Assembly: GCA_012511085.1 (NCBI GenBank)
Contig: JAAZGU010000116.1
Location: forward strand, 1-9,290
Length of the DNA: 9,290 nt
Direction of reading: 5' to 3'
DNA from: Erysipelothrix sp.
GTDB taxonomy: Bacteria; Bacillota_I; Bacilli_A; Erysipelotrichales; Erysipelotrichaceae
A program made the position numbers and the translations under genes. Under the pieces are notes generated by a model. The model was not told the DNA's origin. It did not search any database and was given only the letters and a program-made list of their open reading frames with translations. This document shows positions 6,610-9,290 of this stretch, in pieces (the stretch's first letter is position 1; every line of letters starts with the position of its first letter).

Positions 6610-8122
6610 ACAAAAAGTATTATTGAAGGTCGAAAACCTTAAGAAATATTTCCCTTTAAAGAAACGTTCAGTTTTTCAAAAGGAGCGTTTATACATTAAA
6701 GCCAACGACGGCATCTCCGTCGACATTTACGAAGGCGAAACCTTAGGATTAGTTGGTGAGACGGGATGTGGTAAATCCACATTTGGGCGCACCATCCTAC
6801 AATTGTATGATCAAACCGAAGGGAACACCCTCTATTATGGTCGTAGTTTAGCTGATTTAGCGCCTAAGTATGTGGATGAAGTGCTTGACACGCTTGTCAA
6901 AGAATTTCCGCGTTATTTAAAAGATGCTGAAAACTTAGAAGCAATGAAAGCGAAAATTGACCTTGAAGATGATGAGATTGAAAAAGGTAAACTCCAAGAA
7001 GCAGTGGAGCATGAAAATGCTGCTATTGATAACCAATACCAAAACATGTTGCGGATTGTTGGAGGTCTCCTTGTTCATGATAATTTAAATGAAGTTTCCA
7101 AATTGCTTAAAGAATTATTTAAGCATCAACGTCATGTGGCTTCTATCAATCGAAGAATCGAATTGTTAGAGAATAAAAAGAAAGAGTTAGAAATTGCGGA
7201 GAACCAAGCCGCGATTGATAAATTGAATCAGCAAGTCGAAAGTTTAAAGGCCGAACTGGAAAAAGCTGAAGAAGCAGTTCATCAAGCATCAAAACCAATT
7301 GATGATCTACGCAAACAATGCTTAGGGCATCCGCAATTTTCTTTCTTTGAGTCACAATTAGACGATGGTATCGATTTAGCCAAACTAACAACGGAAGAGA
7401 TGCGTTTGTTGCATCGTGATCTACAGATTATCTTCCAAGACCCTTATTCTTCCTTAAACCCACGGTTAACCGTTGGTCAAATTATTGGAGAAGGTCTGTT
7501 AGCGCATGGTTTCTTTAAGAATCCAAACAGCAAAGAGTACACTGAGTACATTACGGAAGTCATGGACAAGTGTGGACTCGCACCGTATTTTATTCACCGT
7601 TATCCGCACCAGTTCTCTGGTGGTCAACGGCAACGGATTGGGATTGCACGGGCGCTGGCTTTAAATCCTCGCTTTATTGTGGCGGACGAAGCAGTCAGTG
7701 CATTGGATGTTTCGATTCAATCACAAATCATCAACTTATTAATTGATTTGAAGAACGAAATGAAGTTAACTTACTTGTTTATTACCCATGACTTGAGTGT
7801 TGTGAAATTTATTTCTGATCGCATCGGTGTCATGTATTTAGGTAATCTGGTCGAGTTAGCGTCCAGTGATGCCATCTTTGAAAACCCACTGCATCCATAC
7901 ACACAAGCATTGCTTGAGGCGATTCCACGCACGGACGTGGATGCCAACCAAGAACTAAGTATTTTAGAAGGGGATATTCCTTCGCCAATCAACCCACCCA
8001 AAGGTTGTAAGTTCCACACACGTTGTAAATATGCCTTTGATAAGTGCTACGTTGTTGAACCCATCTGGCAAGAAATTGAACCTGGACACTTTGTTGCATG
8101 CCACTTGTATGAGGCTGAATAA
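6602..8122 (+). CDS. oppF: OppF ATP-binding protein with a large coiled-coil insertion
   Basis: This second ATPase subunit has 506 residues against roughly 310-330 usual. Conserved parts are Walker A GETGCGKS (52-59), Q-loop IIFQDPYSSLNPR (Gln279), signature FSGGQRQR (338-345), Walker B FIVADEA (Glu363), switch His396 in FITHDLS, and the C-terminal cysteine domain (Cys469, 475, 482, 500) that in this family can hold a 4Fe-4S cluster. Between the strand around LYYGRSL (77-83) and the region before the Q-loop (TEEMRLLHRDLQ, 264-275) lies an extra segment of about 175 residues. It is rich in Glu, Lys, Leu and Ala and predicted helical, with heptad-like spacing clearest at 181-238. The insertion replaces no catalytic motif. 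I recall enlarged OppF proteins in mycoplasmas, but whether this insert is related needs alignment. The start has AAAGGAG at 6583-6589, with a rather long 12-nt spacing, and overlaps oppD by 8 nt. Confidence 0.93.
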   Translation: MNEQKVLLKVENLKKYFPLKKRSVFQKERLYIKANDGISVDIYEGETLGLVGETGCGKSTFGRTILQLYDQTEGNTLYYGRSLADLAPKYVDEVLDTLVKEFPRYLKDAENLEAMKAKIDLEDDEIEKGKLQEAVEHENAAIDNQYQNMLRIVGGLLVHDNLNEVSKLLKELFKHQRHVASINRRIELLENKKKELEIAENQAAIDKLNQQVESLKAELEKAEEAVHQASKPIDDLRKQCLGHPQFSFFESQLDDGIDLAKLTTEEMRLLHRDLQIIFQDPYSSLNPRLTVGQIIGEGLLAHGFFKNPNSKEYTEYITEVMDKCGLAPYFIHRYPHQFSGGQRQRIGIARALALNPRFIVADEAVSALDVSIQSQIINLLIDLKNEMKLTYLFITHDLSVVKFISDRIGVMYLGNLVELASSDAIFENPLHPYTQALLEAIPRTDVDANQELSILEGDIPSPINPPKGCKFHTRCKYAFDKCYVVEPIWQEIEPGHFVACHLYEAE

Positions 8123-8124
8123 AC

Positions 8125-8319
8125 GTGCTGTTTCGAAGAAGAAAGGTTGAAGAGCCGCAATACGATATGGAGGAGATGCGTCAGAAACTCAAAGAAACTG
8201 AGTTTGAAAAAGGTGACACACTCGCTCTTATCATTGCAGCGCTCGTTACAATCGTCCCTTTTCTACTTGTCATTGTGTCCGTGATCATCGGTATCATTTG
8301 GCTAATTTTCTTAAGATAG
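8125..8319 (+). CDS. Small single-span membrane protein ending the opp operon
   Basis: I do not recognise this 64-residue protein. It has a basic N-terminus (residues 4-7 RRRK), a charged amphipathic stretch (about 14-31) and one very hydrophobic segment (32-62, with Pro45) ending in Arg64. It is probably anchored with its charged N-terminus in the cytoplasm, by the positive-inside rule. The GTG start lies 2 nt after the oppF stop and has only a weak GAGG site (8111-8114). An internal ATG at 8167 lacks a better one. The close spacing and the terminator just after its stop make it the last gene of the transporter operon. It may act as an accessory or stability subunit of the importer; this is inference from position only. 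Confidence 0.7.
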   Translation: MLFRRRKVEEPQYDMEEMRQKLKETEFEKGDTLALIIAALVTIVPFLLVIVSVIIGIIWLIFLR

Positions 8320-8323
8320 ACAT

Positions 8324-8354
8324 AAAGAGTTGAGCATCATGTCAACTCTTTTTT
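8324..8354 (+). terminator. Rho-independent terminator of the opp operon
   Basis: AAAGAGTTGA (8324-8333) pairs perfectly with TCAACTCTTT (8342-8351) around an 8-nt loop, and the T run continues to 8354. It lies 4 nt after the stop of the small membrane protein, and marks the end of the operon. Confidence 0.93.
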
Positions 8355-8368
8355 AATGCGAAAATTGT

Positions 8369-8400
8369 GGAAAACCTGCTTATTTTTCCCAGAGTTTTCC
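8369..8400. repeat. GGAAAAC / GTTTTCC inverted repeat
   Basis: A perfect 7-bp inverted repeat (8369-8375 and 8394-8400) flanks 18 nt between the opp terminator and the next gene. It is too short for a transposon end, lacks a T tract, and may be chance in AT-rich DNA. An operator function is possible. Confidence 0.25.
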
Positions 8401-8427
8401 TAAGATGTCGCAATATGAAACATCTTA
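8401..8427. promoter_or_regulatory. TAAGATGT / ACATCTTA inverted repeat upstream of the 97-residue gene
   Basis: A perfect 8-bp inverted repeat (8401-8408 and 8420-8427) is separated by 11 nt. Its far end is 16 nt before the candidate -35 element at 8444. The spacing, about two helical turns centre to centre, suits a dimeric regulator; it could also form a hairpin. There is no U-tract, so it is not a terminator. Confidence 0.35.
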
Positions 8428-8443
8428 TTGATTAAGTGTTGAT

Positions 8444-8472
8444 TTGTGTCTGAAATTGTGTATTGTTAAATT
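8444..8472 (+). promoter_or_regulatory. Tentative promoter of the 97-residue protein gene
   Basis: TTGTGT (8444-8449), a 17-bp spacer and TAAATT (8467-8472) with an extended TGT just before it resemble a sigma-A promoter, but each box matches only 3-4 of 6 positions. A promoter is expected in this gap, because the gene follows the opp terminator. Transcription from here would start near 8479, leaving a very short leader before AAAAGGGG at 8484-8491. Confidence 0.35.
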
Positions 8473-8498
8473 AAAATAAGATCAAAAGGGGTAACCGC

Positions 8499-8792
8499 AT
8501 GAAGGATAAAATTAAACTGGTTGATCGACACATTCAACATTATCTGAAAGCCAAAATTCAAATTGAAAGTAAAATTGCTTGCGTGCATCTCAAACCACAT
8601 ATTGTTGATTTTTATCGCTACGTTGATTTTACTTTGAATCAACTTGATGAAGATTCAAAACTCATCATTACGAACGATTTCATCAATAAAAACAAAGGGT
8701 ATTGGTATTTGGACTATTACTCTGTGAGTACCTATTATCGTTTACGCAACATTGCCATCAACAAGTTCCTCGATTGCTTAGAAGGTGCTTAA
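8499..8792 (+). CDS. 97-residue protein of unknown function, possible helix-turn-helix
   Basis: The product is a soluble, basic, apparently all-helical protein with no signal peptide or membrane segment. The C-terminal part, from LNQLDEDSKLIITNDF (47-62) through WYLDYYSVSTYYRLRNIA (69-86) to a final hydrophobic helix, resembles the layout of a sigma region-4-like or ArpU-type helix-turn-helix, where an S-x-STYYRL-type segment starts the recognition helix. It also reminds me of small conserved Mollicutes proteins (the MG284/MPN403 group), but I cannot verify that. It has a good AAAAGGGG ribosome binding site (8484-8491) and an ATG 7 nt later. It sits between the opp terminator and ptsI, in the same direction, and could be read through into ptsI. 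A DNA-binding regulator is a guess. Confidence 0.75.
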   Translation: MKDKIKLVDRHIQHYLKAKIQIESKIACVHLKPHIVDFYRYVDFTLNQLDEDSKLIITNDFINKNKGYWYLDYYSVSTYYRLRNIAINKFLDCLEGA

Positions 8793-8802
8793 GTGTTAAA
8801 AT
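8774..8802 (+). promoter_or_regulatory. Probable promoter of ptsI
   Basis: TTGCTT (8774-8779), a 17-bp spacer and TAAAAT (8797-8802, 5 of 6) preceded by TGT, an extended -10. The -35 box lies inside the end of the upstream gene. Transcription would start near 8809, about 40 nt before the ptsI ATG, with the hairpin at 8815-8837 in the leader. Confidence 0.5.
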
Positions 8803-8814
8803 AAACATGTATAA

Positions 8815-8837
8815 AAAATCGCAAATTAAGCGGTTTT
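8815..8837 (+). promoter_or_regulatory. Leader hairpin abutting the ptsI ribosome binding site
   Basis: AAAATCGC (8815-8822) pairs with GCGGTTTT (8830-8837) around AAATTAA, giving 8 bp with one G-T pair. The 3' arm ends exactly where the GAGGAGG site (8838-8844) starts. With only four T residues after the stem it would be a poor terminator. It may end a fraction of the transcripts from upstream or influence ptsI mRNA stability. Confidence 0.4.
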
Positions 8838-8848
8838 GAGGAGGAAAC

Positions 8849-9290
8849 ATGTTAAAAGGAATTGCTGCTTCTTCAGGTATTGCGATTGCGAAAGCGTTTA
8901 AATTGGAGCACCCAATTTTGAATATTGAAGAAAAACAAGCAGATGTACAGAGCGAATTAGAAAAATTAGCGAAAGCTGTCGATAAAACAAAAGATGATAT
9001 TAAAACAATTCAAGCAAAAGCTGTCGGTAAATTGACCGAAGAAGAACTGGCAATTTTTGATGCCCACTTGATGGTACTTGATGATCCTGAATTTGTGGGT
9101 CAGATTGAAGCAACCATCAGCGAGCAAAGCATCAACGCAGAGTATGCGACCAAAATGATTTCTGATAATTTCATTGCGATTTTCGAAGCCATGGAGGACG
9201 ACTATTTTAAAGAGCGTGCTGCTGATATTAAAGACGTGACTTATCGTTTGAGTTGTCATATTATGGGCAAGCAGATTGCGGATTTATCGA
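8849..9290 (+). CDS. ptsI: PTS enzyme I, phosphoenolpyruvate-protein phosphotransferase (5' part)
   Basis: The frame from ATG at 8849 is open for 147 codons to the window edge, about a quarter of the usual 570-residue protein. Enzyme I is the cytoplasmic first step of the sugar phosphotransferase system, passing phosphate from phosphoenolpyruvate to HPr. The N-terminus MLKGIAASSGIAIAKAF, then the HPr-binding-domain strings IFDAHLMVLDDPEF (about 69-82) and YFKERAADIKDVTYRL (about 115-130) are characteristic. The phosphorylated histidine and the PEP-binding barrel lie beyond the window. GAGGAGG at 8838-8844 gives a strong ribosome binding site. ptsH, which often precedes ptsI, is not upstream here; the neighbour is the unrelated 97-residue gene. 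Confidence 0.93.
   Translation, partial: MLKGIAASSGIAIAKAFKLEHPILNIEEKQADVQSELEKLAKAVDKTKDDIKTIQAKAVGKLTEEELAIFDAHLMVLDDPEFVGQIEATISEQSINAEYATKMISDNFIAIFEAMEDDYFKERAADIKDVTYRLSCHIMGKQIADLS

Noticed and set aside
8366..8374. DnaA-box-like TGTGGAAAA
   Set aside because: It has one mismatch to the consensus, is isolated, and no dnaA, dnaN or repeat cluster is nearby, so there is no support for an origin.
8369..8400. Terminal inverted repeats of a small mobile element
   Set aside because: The repeat is 7 bp around 18 nt, with no target-site duplication or transposase.
8966..9259. Minus-strand open frame of 97 codons
   Set aside because: It is antisense to clear ptsI coding sequence, shows no recognisable motif and has no ribosome binding site that I could see.

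Overview
The window reads like the chromosome of a low- to moderate-GC Firmicute or Tenericute relative, of the Mollicutes (Acholeplasma-like) or Erysipelotrichia type. The grounds are strong AGGAGG-type ribosome binding sites, consensus sigma-A promoters, short intergenic gaps, and an OppF enlarged by a long insertion, which I recall from mycoplasmas. TGA is used as a stop (end of oppD) and tryptophan is TGG throughout, so the code is the standard bacterial one and not the recoded mycoplasma code. The lineage is an inference; no species is claimed.

Layout. At the left edge, on the minus strand, is the N-terminal part of a PflX-type radical SAM protein with its own promoter. Next, also on the minus strand, is tRNA-Ser(CGA) with encoded CCA, its promoter and a rho-independent terminator. 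A divergent control region (about 671-867) separates this tRNA from a six-gene plus-strand operon. It holds a perfect cre-type operator, a second near-perfect palindrome of the same kind, and a full-consensus sigma-A promoter (TTGACA, 17 bp, TATAAT).

The operon (868-8319) encodes a complete oligopeptide/dipeptide ABC importer in the order oppA, oppB, oppC, oppD, oppF, then a 64-residue membrane protein, closed by a clear terminator at 8324-8354. A hairpin in the oppA-oppB gap probably lets the binding protein be made in excess over the membrane complex. OppA (lipoprotein) captures peptide outside the cell, OppB/OppC form the channel and OppD/OppF hydrolyse ATP. Two subunits are abnormal. OppC carries a complete seven-repeat RCC1-like beta-propeller inserted in its first extracytoplasmic loop, directly before the GTDxxGRD motif. 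OppF carries a helical, coiled-coil insertion of about 175 residues between Walker A and the Q-loop. The OppC propeller would sit on the outer face next to where OppA docks; this is the most unusual finding of the window.

After the operon come a 97-residue protein of unknown function with a possible helix-turn-helix C-terminus, and the 5' end of ptsI (PTS enzyme I), cut by the right edge of the window. No transposase, phage gene, CRISPR array or other mobile element was seen.
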